DNA of 64,000 bases from Rathayibacter sp. VKM Ac-2754 (GTDB taxonomy: Bacteria; Actinomycetota; Actinomycetes; Actinomycetales; Microbacteriaceae). Position numbers and translations under genes: made by a program. Below, piece after piece: positions 1-7,962 of this stretch. Positions within the stretch are counted from its first letter, which is position 1, and each line of letters begins with the position of its first letter. The stretch is taken from NCBI RefSeq assembly GCF_009807095.1, contig NZ_WUCC01000003.1, positions 186,001 to 250,000 of the forward strand. The letters are read 5' to 3'. The notes beneath the pieces are model-generated. The model saw nothing but the letters and a program-made list of their open reading frames with translations. It ran no database searches and was not told where the DNA came from.

Positions 1-621
1 GGTGCGGGCGGCGGCGGCGATGAGCGAGCCGGTCTTGTCGGCGAGGACGCCGAGGTAGTGCTCGACCGGGTCCTCGCCCGCGCTCGGGCCGACCGTCTCG
101 TGCAGCTGGCCGAGGACCAGGCGCTCGAAGGTGTCGGTCTGGAGCCGGATGGCCCGCTCGCCCAGCTCGGTCATCAGCTGGTTCGCCCGGGCGAACAGCA
201 GGTCACCGGTGAGGATCGCGACGTTGTTGCCCCAGACGGTCTGCGCCGACGGCACTCCGCGCCGCTTCTCGGCCTCGTCCATCACGTCGTCGTGGTAGAG
301 GGAGCCGAGGTGGGTGATCTCGATCGCCTGCGCGGCGCTGAGCACCTCGGGGGTGTTGCCGCGGCCGAGCTGCGCGGTGAGCAGGGTCAGCATCGGGCGC
401 ACCCGCTTGCCGCCGGCCTCGAGGAGGTAGCGCGTCGAGACGTCGGCGACGGCGTCGGCGAACGAGAGCTGGTGGAGCATCCCGGCCTCGACCCGCTCGA
501 GCCCGTCGTCGATCGTGCGGGCGAGCGCGCGATCGGAGGCGGAGGAGAAGATGCGCTCGGAGAGCCCGAGCTGCGCCGTCAGGGACGGGCTGCGGCGGGC
601 GACGGGCGCACTGGCGTTCAC
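1..621 (-). CDS. polyprenyl diphosphate synthase, N-terminal part
   Basis: Isoprenyl chain elongation: condenses isopentenyl diphosphate onto an allylic primer to make the long prenyl tail of menaquinone. The reading frame starts at GTG 621 and runs off the left edge, so only the first 207 residues are here. The first aspartate-rich motif is visible as LYHDDVMDEA with D111, D112 and D115, which binds the Mg-diphosphate; the second DDxxD lies outside the window. It follows menG on the same strand after 40 nt, as expected for a menaquinone operon (MenA attaches this tail, MenG methylates the product). Chain length (hepta-, octa- or nona-prenyl) cannot be told from this fragment. Confidence 0.9.
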   Translation of the reverse strand, partial: MNASAPVARRSPSLTAQLGLSERIFSSASDRALARTIDDGLERVEAGMLHQLSFADAVADVSTRYLLEAGGKRVRPMLTLLTAQLGRGNTPEVLSAAQAIEITHLGSLYHDDVMDEAEKRRGVPSAQTVWGNNVAILTGDLLFARANQLMTELGERAIRLQTDTFERLVLGQLHETVGPSAGEDPVEHYLGVLADKTGSLIAAAART

Positions 622-661
622 AGGGAAACCCTAACGTCTCGCCCCGACGGGGCTCCGGCGC

Positions 662-1378
662 TCATCGGCCGGCGGTGATCGGCTTGACGCCGCGGTGCAG
701 CGCGACGATGCCCGCAGTGAGGTCGCGGTACGCGACTCGCTCGAAGCCCGCCTCGCGGAGCCAGGAGGCGACGACCTTCTGCCCGGGCCAGGCCCGGATC
801 GACTCGCCGAGGTAGTCATACGCCGGGTCGTTCGAGGAGGCGAGGCGCACGACGGCGGGCATCACCTTGGAGAGGTAGAGGTCGTAGGCCGCGGCGAGAG
901 GCTTCGCCTGCGGAGTCGAGAACTCGCAGATCACGACGCGCCCGCCCGGCTTCACCACGCGGAAGAACTCGGCGATCGCCGTCGTGGGCTCGGCGACGTT
1001 GCGCAGGCCGAACGAGATGGTGACGGCGTCGAAGGAGTCGTCCTCGAAGGGGAGGTCCATCGCGTCGGCGTGGACGAACTCGATGCGCTCGTCGTCGGCG
1101 TGACGGCGGCGGCCGACCGAGATCATCCCGCGCGAGAAGTCCGCGGCGACGACGCTCGCTCCGGAGCGCGCGAGCGAGGCGCTCGAGGTGCCGGTGCCCG
1201 CCGCGACGTCGAGGATCCGCTCGCCCGGAGCCGGGTTCACGGCCCGGGTGGTGGCGATGCGCCAGAGGTGGTCGTTGCCGACGGAGAGCACGGTGTTCGT
1301 CAGGTCGTAAGCGGGCGCCACCGTGTCGAACATGGCTGCGACCTCGTCGGGTCGCTTGGTGAGGTCTGCCTTAGTCAC
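662..1378 (-). CDS. menG: demethylmenaquinone methyltransferase
   Basis: Last step of menaquinone synthesis: SAM-dependent C-methylation of demethylmenaquinone. 238 residues, the normal size for the UbiE/MenG family. Residues 24-40 carry the family signature (YDLTN, then VLS, then WR), residues 55-64 are the SAM-binding motif ILDVAAGTGT, and RNVAEP lies near 126-131. Start is GTG 1378, with a TAGACT box ending 8 nt upstream and no Shine-Dalgarno, so the mRNA is probably leaderless. It reads toward the polyprenyl synthase gene and is divergent from menF. Confidence 0.95.
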   Translation of the reverse strand: MTKADLTKRPDEVAAMFDTVAPAYDLTNTVLSVGNDHLWRIATTRAVNPAPGERILDVAAGTGTSSASLARSGASVVAADFSRGMISVGRRRHADDERIEFVHADAMDLPFEDDSFDAVTISFGLRNVAEPTTAIAEFFRVVKPGGRVVICEFSTPQAKPLAAAYDLYLSKVMPAVVRLASSNDPAYDYLGESIRAWPGQKVVASWLREAGFERVAYRDLTAGIVALHRGVKPITAGR

Positions 1379-1386
1379 GATGATCG

Positions 1387-1392
1387 AGTCTA
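1387..1392 (-). promoter_or_regulatory. -10 box of menG
   Basis: TAGACT on the reverse strand, 8 nt before the GTG of menG; no ribosome binding site lies between them. This fits a leaderless or near-leaderless transcript. No strong -35 is seen. Confidence 0.55.
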
Positions 1393-1571
1393 GGGCGGGG
1401 AGCGGCGGGACGGCTGTGCATCCGCCCCGGTCGCACGCCTGTGCAGCGATGGGAGAGGTGCCGGGACCGTCCTGCTCCGCCTAGCCCGACGGCCCCGGAC
1501 CGGATCAGGCTATGCGGGCGCCTCGGGCGGAGGCGTCCCGGGCGTGGGACGACCCGTCTTCTGGCGCGGCG

Positions 1572-1577
1572 TACTCT
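1572..1577 (+). promoter_or_regulatory. -10 box of menF
   Basis: TACTCT followed by exactly 6 nt (gagaac) and GTG 1584. With a normal -10 to +1 distance transcription would begin on the G of the start codon. This is the reason for choosing 1584 over the in-frame ATG at 1512. Confidence 0.6.
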
Positions 1578-1583
1578 GAGAAC

Positions 1584-2846
1584 GTGACGCTCATCGGCAC
1601 CGGGGCTCCTCCTCTCCACGTGGACACGACGCCGCTCGACTCCCCCGTCGACCTCGTCCCGCACGCCGATCCGCGGCGCCCGCTGCTCTGGCAGCGGAAC
1701 GGCTCCGGTCTCACCGGCCTCGGCGAGGCCCTCCGGCTCGAGTTCTCCGGGCCCGACCGGGTGCGCGACGCGGCCGCGTCCTGGCGCGCACTGTCCTCCT
1801 CCGCCGTGGTCTCCGACCCGCTCGGACTGCCTGGGACCGGGCTGGTCGCGTTCGGCGCCTTCACGTTCTCGAGCCGGTCGGCCGAGCGCAGCGTCCTGAT
1901 CGTGCCGCGCACCGTCATCGGCACCCGCGACGGACGCTCGTGGGTCACGACCGTCTCGACGTCCGGAGGCGGTGCACGCCCGGACGTCCCCCCGGCGGCG
2001 GCTCTCGACGACGACTACCGCGTCGACCTCGAGCCCGGAGCGATGACTCCCGACGCCTACCGCGCCGCCGTCGCCTCGGCGGTCGCCGCCATCCGCTCCG
2101 GGTCGCTCGAGAAGGTGGTCCTCGCGCGCGATCTGGTGGGCCGGCTCCCCCGCGACGGGGACCTGCGGCGGATCCTGGGCGACTTCGCCGAGCGCTACTC
2201 CGACTGCTGGACCTTCGCGGTCGACGGATTCCTCGGCGCGAGCCCCGAGACGCTCGTCGGAGTCGACCGCGGTGCGATCACCGCGCGCGTGCTCGCCGGG
2301 ACGAGCGCGCGCGGAGCGGACGCCGCGGAGGACGCTCGGATCGTGCAGGCCCTCCTCGACAGCGCGAAGGACCGCTCCGAGCACGCCTTCGCCATCGCCA
2401 GCCTGGTCAGGGAGCTCCGCCCGCACACCCGTTCACTGACGATCAGCGACGAGCCGTTCGCGCTGCAGCTGCCCAACGTCTGGCATCTCGCGACGGACGT
2501 CCGCGGCACGCTCGACGACGCCTCCACCGCCCTCGACCTCGTCGACGCGCTGCACCCGACGGCCGCCGTCGCCGGCACCCCGACCGACCGGGCGCTCGCG
2601 CTGCTCGAGGAGCTGGAGCCCTTCGACCGCGGCCGCTACGCCGGGCCGGTGGGCTGGATCGACGGCAACGGCGACGGCGAGTGGGCCGTGGGCCTGCGCA
2701 GCACCGCGATCTCGGCCGACGGCGCCGTGACCGCGTGGGCGGGCGCCGGCATCGTCGCCGACAGCGACCCCGCCTCCGAGCTCGCCGAGACCCGGATGAA
2801 ATTCCGCCCGGTCATCGACGCCCTCGGCGGCGCAGCCCGCCCGTAG
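1584..2846 (+). CDS. menF: isochorismate synthase
   Basis: Converts chorismate to isochorismate, the first committed step of menaquinone synthesis. From GTG 1584 the protein has 420 residues. The C-terminal two thirds match the chorismate-binding fold: SGSLEKVVLARD, then LGASPETLVG, then ARVLAGTSARG, HPTAAVAGTP, YAGPVGWIDGNGDGEWAVGLR and AGAGIVADSDP, all characteristic of MenF/EntC. An in-frame ATG exists at 1512, but the -10 box at 1572-1577 lies inside that extension, so the shorter form is preferred. Convergent with menD, with a palindromic repeat cluster between them. Confidence 0.93.
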   Translation: MTLIGTGAPPLHVDTTPLDSPVDLVPHADPRRPLLWQRNGSGLTGLGEALRLEFSGPDRVRDAAASWRALSSSAVVSDPLGLPGTGLVAFGAFTFSSRSAERSVLIVPRTVIGTRDGRSWVTTVSTSGGGARPDVPPAAALDDDYRVDLEPGAMTPDAYRAAVASAVAAIRSGSLEKVVLARDLVGRLPRDGDLRRILGDFAERYSDCWTFAVDGFLGASPETLVGVDRGAITARVLAGTSARGADAAEDARIVQALLDSAKDRSEHAFAIASLVRELRPHTRSLTISDEPFALQLPNVWHLATDVRGTLDDASTALDLVDALHPTAAVAGTPTDRALALLEELEPFDRGRYAGPVGWIDGNGDGEWAVGLRSTAISADGAVTAWAGAGIVADSDPASELAETRMKFRPVIDALGGAARP

Positions 2847-2851
2847 GCGGG

Positions 2852-3030
2852 CCAGCGTCAGCAGATCAGGCTTCAGCCCGACCTTCTGACGGACGGAGAT
2901 CTCGATACGCCCGCTGCGCGGGCTACTCGATCAGCGAGGGCAGGGCGACACGGAGGAGGTCGCTTCTCCCAGGCATGCTGGTCGAGCCCGCAGCCCCGCA
3001 GGGGCGTATCGAGACCCACCAGCTTCAGAG
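2852..3030. repeat. palindromic repeat cluster A (2 units)
   Basis: Between the convergent ends of menF and menD. Unit 1 (2900-2935) reads TCTCGATACGCC, then a hairpin CCGC-TGC-GCGG, then GGCTACTCGATCAGC. Unit 2 (2974-3023) is the opposite orientation, starting CATGCTGGTCGAG, with stem GCCCC-GCA-GGGGC and ending ACCCACCAGC. A truncated CCAGCGTCAGC at 2852-2862 looks like the remnant of a further arm. Likely a bidirectional terminator or REP-like element. Confidence 0.75.
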
Positions 3031-3075
3031 GATCAGTCCTCGAACCTTGTTCGCACGGGCACAGGACGCAGTGCT

Positions 3076-4785
3076 TCAGCGCCCCAGCGGGATCTCGACG
3101 ATGCCGGGCCCGTCGCCGGGCGATGTGAGTGCCTGCTCGAGCTCGCCGCGCGTCGTGGCGCGGCGGTAGCTCCAGCCGTAGGCGCGCGCGAGTGCCTCCA
3201 GGTCGACCGACTGCGGGGTGAACTGAACGCGGTCGAAGGCGTCGGGCGCCGAGCTCGACGCGACCTCGAGGCCGTCGAAGATCGTGCCTCCTCCGTCGTT
3301 GACGACGACCAGCTGCACCCGGGGCCGGCGCTCGCCCGGCGCGAGCATCAGGCCGCCCGCCTCGTGGAGCAGGGTCAGATCGCCCAGGATCACGCGGGTG
3401 ACGCCTCCCCGGCCGCGCTCGGTCGACTGCGACGACGTCGCGATGCCGACCGCCGTCGAGACGGTGCCGTCGATCCCCGCGAGACCGCGGTTGGCGTGCA
3501 CCGTCACCTTCTTGCCGGGCAGCGTGCCGTCGGCCACGCGGATCAGACGGGACGCACCGAACAGGAGGCGGTCGTGCGGCCAGGTGACCCGCCACACCGC
3601 CGACACGACGAACTCGCGGGTCAGGGGCGCGCGCACGGCGGTCAGCGCGTTGCGGGCGTAGCCGCGGCGGTCCTCGACCGACATCGTGCCGCCGTCGGGC
3701 ACCTCGTCGATCGCGTCGGGGTCGGCCGCCTCGAGCAGCGCCCGGCTCGCGAACACCCAGGATCCGGCCCAGGCGCGCTCCGCCCGCTCGGGGCGCGGCG
3801 ACTCGGGCGCGCGCGCGACCTCGACCCCGCCGACACGACGCGCGCGGCGGCCGGGGTTGTAGAACTCGCGGCGACCGTGGTCGACGACGAGCACCTCGAC
3901 GTCGTCGCGGCGCAGCAGCTCGGGGACCTCCCGGGAGAGCGTCGGGTGCCCGAGCACGATCGCGCGCCCGATCCTCCCGCCGTACTCGGGATCGGCGAGC
4001 AGTCGACGCCAGGCGACGACGAGCTGGGGTCCGAAGCGGGCTCCGGAGGAGACCTCGGCGAGCAGGGGCCAGTCTCCGGCCCGGGCGATCGCCTCGGCCT
4101 CGGCTCCGGCCTTGTCTCCGGCGATGACCACGGTGAGCGGCTCGTCGGGACCGGCGCAGACCGTCGTCGACGCGGGCTCCACCGCGGGGAGCTCGAGAGT
4201 GCGGGCCTCGGGATCGGCGAAGTCGGGGAGTCGCGAGGAGAGCGGATCGCGGAACGCGAGGTTCAGGTGCACCGGCCCGCCGGGACGCAGCGCCGCGGTC
4301 ACCGCGCGGTCGGCGAGCTCGGCGGCGACTGCCGGATCGCTCGCGGTGTCGGGAGCGGGGACGTCCTCGAAGTGGCGCACCGCTCGCCCGAAGAGGTCGC
4401 GCTGATCGGTCGTCTGGTTGGAGCGGATCCCGCGGAGCTCGTCCGGCCGGTCGGCGGTCAGCACGATCAGCGGGACGTCCGAGGCATCGGCCTCGAGGAC
4501 CGCGGGGTGGAGGTTCGCCGTCGCCGTGCCGGAGGTGGTCAGGACGACGGCGGGGCGGCCGGACTCCAGGGCGAGGCCGAGAGCGAGGAAGCCAGCGGAG
4601 CGCTCGTCGACGCGCACGTGCAGGCGGACGCTCCCCCGCGTCTCGAGCTCCGCGGCCACGAGGGCCAGCGCCTGCGAGCGGGACCCGGGTGCGACGACGA
4701 GATCGGTGACGCCGAGCGCGACGAAGCGGGTGAGGAGGTCGACCGCGAAGCGAGTGGAAGGGGCGACCGGATCTCGGTCAGGCAT
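3076..4785 (-). CDS. menD: 2-succinyl-5-enolpyruvyl-6-hydroxy-3-cyclohexene-1-carboxylate synthase
   Basis: Thiamin-diphosphate enzyme that joins isochorismate and 2-oxoglutarate (SEPHCHC synthase). 569 residues, full length for actinobacterial MenD. Near the N-terminus VVAPGSRSQALA (31-42) and the catalytic glutamate E61 in RVDERSAGF are seen; GIRSNQTTDQ is the family-specific loop. The C-terminal part has HANRGLAGIDGTVSTA and GDLTLLHEAGG, the diphosphate-Mg site of the TPP fold. ATG 4785 overlaps the stop of the upstream membrane-protein gene by 8 nt, so the two are probably co-translated. Confidence 0.95.
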   Translation of the reverse strand: MPDRDPVAPSTRFAVDLLTRFVALGVTDLVVAPGSRSQALALVAAELETRGSVRLHVRVDERSAGFLALGLALESGRPAVVLTTSGTATANLHPAVLEADASDVPLIVLTADRPDELRGIRSNQTTDQRDLFGRAVRHFEDVPAPDTASDPAVAAELADRAVTAALRPGGPVHLNLAFRDPLSSRLPDFADPEARTLELPAVEPASTTVCAGPDEPLTVVIAGDKAGAEAEAIARAGDWPLLAEVSSGARFGPQLVVAWRRLLADPEYGGRIGRAIVLGHPTLSREVPELLRRDDVEVLVVDHGRREFYNPGRRARRVGGVEVARAPESPRPERAERAWAGSWVFASRALLEAADPDAIDEVPDGGTMSVEDRRGYARNALTAVRAPLTREFVVSAVWRVTWPHDRLLFGASRLIRVADGTLPGKKVTVHANRGLAGIDGTVSTAVGIATSSQSTERGRGGVTRVILGDLTLLHEAGGLMLAPGERRPRVQLVVVNDGGGTIFDGLEVASSSAPDAFDRVQFTPQSVDLEALARAYGWSYRRATTRGELEQALTSPGDGPGIVEIPLGR

Positions 4786-5149
4786 CCCGGCGACCGGAGC
4801 CGTCGGTCTCTCCCGGCTCGTCGAGGTCGGCGAGGTCGCGCTCGAGCTGGGCGATGCGCTCGGCCTGCTCGCGCTCCTTCTCGGGGTCGCGCTCGCGGTG
4901 GATAGTGCCGAGGAAGTCGGGGTCGTCGTCGGGTGCCGTGAAGCGGCGGGTCTCGGCGCGCTGCTTGCGCGGGCGGCCGATCCAGAACCACAGCCCGGCC
5001 CCGATGAGGGGGAGGACGAGGACCACGATCAGCCACGACCACTTCGGGATGGCGCGCACCGCACGGCGATTGCTCAGAGCGACGTCGATCACGGTGTAGA
5101 CCGTGAAGACGGCGAGGGCCACGAGCAGGCCGATGACGAGGCGGATCAT
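4778..5149 (-). CDS. PLDc_N-type small membrane protein
   Basis: 123 residues from ATG 5149. Two hydrophobic helices (about residues 2-22 and 38-60) frame a short basic loop, followed by GRPRKQRAETRRF and a long charged, probably coiled tail rich in Glu/Arg (DPEKEREQAERIAQLERDL). This layout matches the phospholipase D nuclease N-terminal (PLDc_N) membrane domain without any PLD catalytic HKD motif, so it is not itself a phospholipase. It is placed directly before menD with overlap; its role there is unknown. A TACACT box ends 6 nt before ATG, so it is likely leaderless. Confidence 0.8.
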   Translation of the reverse strand: MIRLVIGLLVALAVFTVYTVIDVALSNRRAVRAIPKWSWLIVVLVLPLIGAGLWFWIGRPRKQRAETRRFTAPDDDPDFLGTIHRERDPEKEREQAERIAQLERDLADLDEPGETDGSGRRDA

Positions 5150-5155
5150 GGATTC

Positions 5156-5161
5156 AGTGTA
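5156..5161 (-). promoter_or_regulatory. -10 box of the PLDc_N-menD operon
   Basis: TACACT on the reverse strand, 6 nt (gaatcc) before ATG 5149. It faces an identical TACACT at 5249-5254 serving the divergent gene. Confidence 0.6.
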
Positions 5162-5248
5162 CGTCCGGCGCACTCTCGAAGACGGGGCGCACGGTCGCTG
5201 GACAGGGAGCTCCCGGGGTGCATACGGGACCGTGTGCAGGGGTCGACA

Positions 5249-5254
5249 TACACT
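5249..5254 (+). promoter_or_regulatory. -10 box of the DUF4229 gene
   Basis: TACACT followed by 6 nt (gatgcg) and GTG 5261, with no Shine-Dalgarno. Supports the short start over the long in-frame extension upstream. Confidence 0.6.
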
Positions 5255-5260
5255 GATGCG

Positions 5261-5557
5261 GTGAAACTGAGCCGTGCCGTCATCGTCTACTCGCTCCTGC
5301 GCCTGGCGATGTTCGCCGCTGTGTTCGTGCTGGTGTACCTGCCGGGCCGCACGTTCCTCGACTCCGACCTCACGGCGGCCGTCACCGCCGGCATCGTCGC
5401 GGCCGTCGCGAGCATGTCGCTCTCGTACATCGTGCTGCGCAAGCCCCGCGAGCGCATCGCGGAGGCGATCTACGAGCGCCGCAAGGACGTCCCGCGCAAG
5501 GCCACCGACGACGACATCGAGGACGCCGCGATCGACGCGGCCCGCGACGAGCGCTGA
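5261..5557 (+). CDS. DUF4229-type membrane protein
   Basis: 98 residues from GTG 5261, chosen because the TACACT box lies 6 nt upstream. Two hydrophobic helices (about residues 6-28 and 38-58) are followed by a charged C-terminal tail (KPRERIAEAIYERRKDV...DDIEDAAIDAARDER). The sequence has the look of the actinobacterial DUF4229 family, whose function is not known to me. It is divergent from the menD operon and convergent with menA, which suggests a link to membrane or quinone metabolism only by position. Confidence 0.8.
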   Translation: MKLSRAVIVYSLLRLAMFAAVFVLVYLPGRTFLDSDLTAAVTAGIVAAVASMSLSYIVLRKPRERIAEAIYERRKDVPRKATDDDIEDAAIDAARDER

Positions 5558-5619
5558 CCGCCGGCCTGCCGACTGCACGTCTCAACGGGTTCGGCCGATC
5601 GCGCTGCTCGCCTCCCCCC

Positions 5620-5747
5620 GCTGATCGAGTAGCCCGCGGAGCGCGACGTATCGAGATCCACCAGCGTCGGAAGGACAAGATAGAAGCCCCATCTGCTGAC
5701 GCTGGCGGGTCTCGATACGCCCCTGCGGGGCTACTCGACCAGCATGG
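5620..5747. repeat. palindromic repeat cluster B (2 units, head to head)
   Basis: Lies between the convergent DUF4229 gene and menA. Unit 1 (5620-5668) begins GCTGATCGAGTAGCC with an imperfect CGCGGAGCGCG stem and ends CCACCAGCGTC. Unit 2 (5696-5747) begins CTGACGCTGGCGGG, has stem GCCCC-TGC-GGGGC, and ends TACTCGACCAGCATG. The two face each other across about 27 nt, so the pair is itself a larger inverted repeat. Confidence 0.75.
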
Positions 5748-5781
5748 GGTGGCGACGGGCGCCGGCCCGGTCGCGCATGCG

Positions 5782-6729
5782 TCAGAAGGCCAGCGCCGCG
5801 CCCAGGATCGCGGCGTAGGCGAGGCCGCCGAGGCTCGTCAGCTGCAGGGCGAGGATCAGCTCCTTCGCCGTGCGCGCCGTCAGCGTGATGAGGATCGCCG
5901 GCAGGATCGCGAGCAGGACGAAGAGCGTCAGCCACGCCAGCGGGTAGAACAGCGCCAGGACGACCGCGATCGCGAACGGCACCAGCACGAAGGCGCTGTA
6001 GATCGCCCGCGAGACGGTGGGGCCGGTCAGGACGGCGAGCGTCCGCTTGCCCGACAGGCGGTCGGTCGGGATGTCGCGGATGTTGTTGACCATCAGCACC
6101 GCGCAGGCGAACAGGCCGGCCGCGACCGCGCCGAGCCACGACTCCTGATTGGTGCGGCCGATCTGCACGAACGTGGTGCCGACCGTGGCGACGAGCCCGA
6201 AGAAGACGAAGACGAAGACCTCGCCGAGGCCCAGGTAGCCGTAGGGCCGGCGACCGCCCGTGTAGAACCACCCGGCGGCGATGGCGGCGGCGCCGACGAT
6301 GAGGAGCCACCAGTAGCCCGAGAGGATCGTCAGGGCCAGACCCGCCAGACCCGCCAGACCGAAGAAGACGAGGGCGACGGTCAGCACCGTCTTGGGCTTC
6401 GCCGCGCCCGAGCCGGTGAGCCGCGAGGGGCCGACCCGGTTCTTGTCGGTGCCCCGGACGCCGTCGGAGTAGTCGTTGGCGTAGTTGACGCCGATCTGCA
6501 GAGCGAGCGCGACCGCCAGGCAGAGCAGGGCGCGCACCCAGTGCCAGCCCTCGTCCGTCACCTGCGTCGCCCCGGTGCCGATGAGCACGGGTGCGATGGC
6601 CAGCGGGAGGGTCCGCAGCCGGGCTCCGCCGATCCACTCGCGCGGGCCGGCGGGCTTCACCTCGACCTTGCGGGGGCTGCCTCCGGGGCGGCCGCTGCGC
6701 GGCTTCTTCTTGCGACTCGTACTCGACAC
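5782..6729 (-). CDS. menA: 1,4-dihydroxy-2-naphthoate polyprenyltransferase
   Basis: Membrane UbiA-type prenyltransferase that attaches the polyprenyl tail to 1,4-dihydroxy-2-naphthoate, giving demethylmenaquinone. 315 residues from GTG 6729. After a basic cytosolic N-terminus (about 30 residues, many Arg/Lys) come GARLRTLPLAIAPVLIGTG and the prenyl-diphosphate-binding motif NYANDYSDGVRGTD (82-95). The second Asp motif is in VNNIRDIPTDRLSGKRTLAV. Eight to nine hydrophobic helices follow. A TAGGAT box ends 7 nt before the GTG. It follows menE on the same strand. Confidence 0.95.
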   Translation of the reverse strand: MSSTSRKKKPRSGRPGGSPRKVEVKPAGPREWIGGARLRTLPLAIAPVLIGTGATQVTDEGWHWVRALLCLAVALALQIGVNYANDYSDGVRGTDKNRVGPSRLTGSGAAKPKTVLTVALVFFGLAGLAGLALTILSGYWWLLIVGAAAIAAGWFYTGGRRPYGYLGLGEVFVFVFFGLVATVGTTFVQIGRTNQESWLGAVAAGLFACAVLMVNNIRDIPTDRLSGKRTLAVLTGPTVSRAIYSAFVLVPFAIAVVLALFYPLAWLTLFVLLAILPAILITLTARTAKELILALQLTSLGGLAYAAILGAALAF

Positions 6730-6736
6730 GGAGGGA

Positions 6737-6742
6737 ATCCTA
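6737..6742 (-). promoter_or_regulatory. -10 box of menA
   Basis: TAGGAT on the reverse strand, 7 nt before GTG 6729. The intervening tccctcc has no useful ribosome site, so a leaderless transcript is likely. Confidence 0.5.
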
Positions 6743-6794
6743 CCGAGTGCCCTCCCCGCCGCCTGGGGCCGGGGCGTGCACGGGCTGAGCGGTC

Positions 6795-7946
6795 TCAGGA
6801 ACGCCCCGACTCCTCCGCGGTGCGCTCGAGCGCTCGGCGGTCGGGCTTGCCGGAGGCGAGCAGGGGGATCTCGGGCACGGCGAGGACGGCCGCGGGTGCC
6901 GCCGCCCGCCCGAGGCGCGCGACGACCGCGGCGCGCAGGTCGGCCGGCTCGGGAGGCGTCCCCGCCGTGATCACGACGGGCACCTCTCCCCAGCGCCCGT
7001 CCGACCGGCGGACGACGACGGCGTCGTCGACTCCCCACTCCCGCAGCACCGCCTCGACGGCGTCGAGCGAGACCTTCTCGCCGCCCGAGACGATGACGCG
7101 GTCGAGGCGCCCGGTCACGTTCAGCCGCCCGTCGTTGATCGCTCCAGAGTCGCCCGTGCGGTACCAGCGCTGTCCGTCGCGTGTGACGAAGGCGGCGGCG
7201 GTGCGCTCCTGGTCGATCGCGCCGCTCTCGTCGAGGTAGCCCTCGGCGAGGGTCGGTCCGCCGAGGAGCACCTGGCCGTCCTCGACGCGGGACTGCACGC
7301 CGCGCAGCGGGACACCGTCGTAGACGCAGCCGCCGGCGGTCTCGCTCGAGCCGTAGGTCAGCCGGATGCGCGCGCCGAGCGCCGCGGCCCGGTCGCGCAG
7401 CGCCTGCGGCGTCGACTGCCCGCCGATCAGCAGGGCGTCGAACGAGCGGAGGGTGCCGGCGTCCACCGGGTCGCGCTCGGCACGCTCGAGCAGCCGCGCG
7501 AGCTGCACCGGGACGAGCGACGTGTAGCGGCGCTCCCCCGCCGGCATGGTGCGGGCGGCGTCGAAGAACGCGGCGGCGTCGAAGCCGCCCTGTCTCAGCA
7601 CCACCGGGTCGGCGTCGGCGGTCAGCGAGCGCACCAGCACCTGCACCCCGGCGACGTAGTGCGTCGGGAGGCACAGCAGCCAGCGACCGGGACCGCCCAG
7701 CTCGGCGAGCGTCGCCGACGCGCTCGTGAGCAGCGCCGAGGTGGCGAGCGCCACCCGCTTGGGCGGCCCGGAGGATCCCGAGGTCTCGACGACGACCGCG
7801 ACCCGCTGCGGGACGGTGCCGCTCGCGACAGGAGGCGCACCGGGGGCGGCGATGCGCACGGCGGGGCCGCTGCCGTCGAGGGCGGCGCGGAGGGCGATCA
7901 GGACCGCCTCGGGAGCGGGATCGACCTCGACCAGCGCGCGGGTCAC
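6795..7946 (-). CDS. menE: o-succinylbenzoate-CoA ligase
   Basis: Adenylate-forming enzyme that activates o-succinylbenzoate to its CoA ester. 383 residues, shorter than the ~490 of many bacterial MenE proteins but typical of the compact actinobacterial form. AMP-binding motifs are present in order: VVVETSGSSGPPKRVAL (P-loop, near residue 50-66), LTYGSSETAGGCVYDG, YRTGDSGAINDGRLNVTGRLD, and the C-terminal lysine region ASGKPDRRALE. Start GTG 7946 lies 16 nt after the menB stop, so menB-menE form one operon. Confidence 0.93.
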   Translation of the reverse strand: MTRALVEVDPAPEAVLIALRAALDGSGPAVRIAAPGAPPVASGTVPQRVAVVVETSGSSGPPKRVALATSALLTSASATLAELGGPGRWLLCLPTHYVAGVQVLVRSLTADADPVVLRQGGFDAAAFFDAARTMPAGERRYTSLVPVQLARLLERAERDPVDAGTLRSFDALLIGGQSTPQALRDRAAALGARIRLTYGSSETAGGCVYDGVPLRGVQSRVEDGQVLLGGPTLAEGYLDESGAIDQERTAAAFVTRDGQRWYRTGDSGAINDGRLNVTGRLDRVIVSGGEKVSLDAVEAVLREWGVDDAVVVRRSDGRWGEVPVVITAGTPPEPADLRAAVVARLGRAAAPAAVLAVPEIPLLASGKPDRRALERTAEESGRS

Positions 7947-7962
7947 CTCCGCATCCCGCCGC

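Noticed and set aside
1512-1583. Longer menF beginning at ATG 1512
   Set aside because: The -10 box at 1572-1577 lies inside that extension and the extra residues show no family similarity.
3076-4785. Acetolactate synthase in place of MenD
   Set aside because: GIRSNQTTDQ, HANRGLAGIDG and the men gene neighbourhood identify MenD.
6730-7674. N-terminal extension of menA over menE
   Set aside because: It is in another frame of the menE gene and low in complexity; the MenA domain begins after 6729 and a -10 box lies just upstream of that start.
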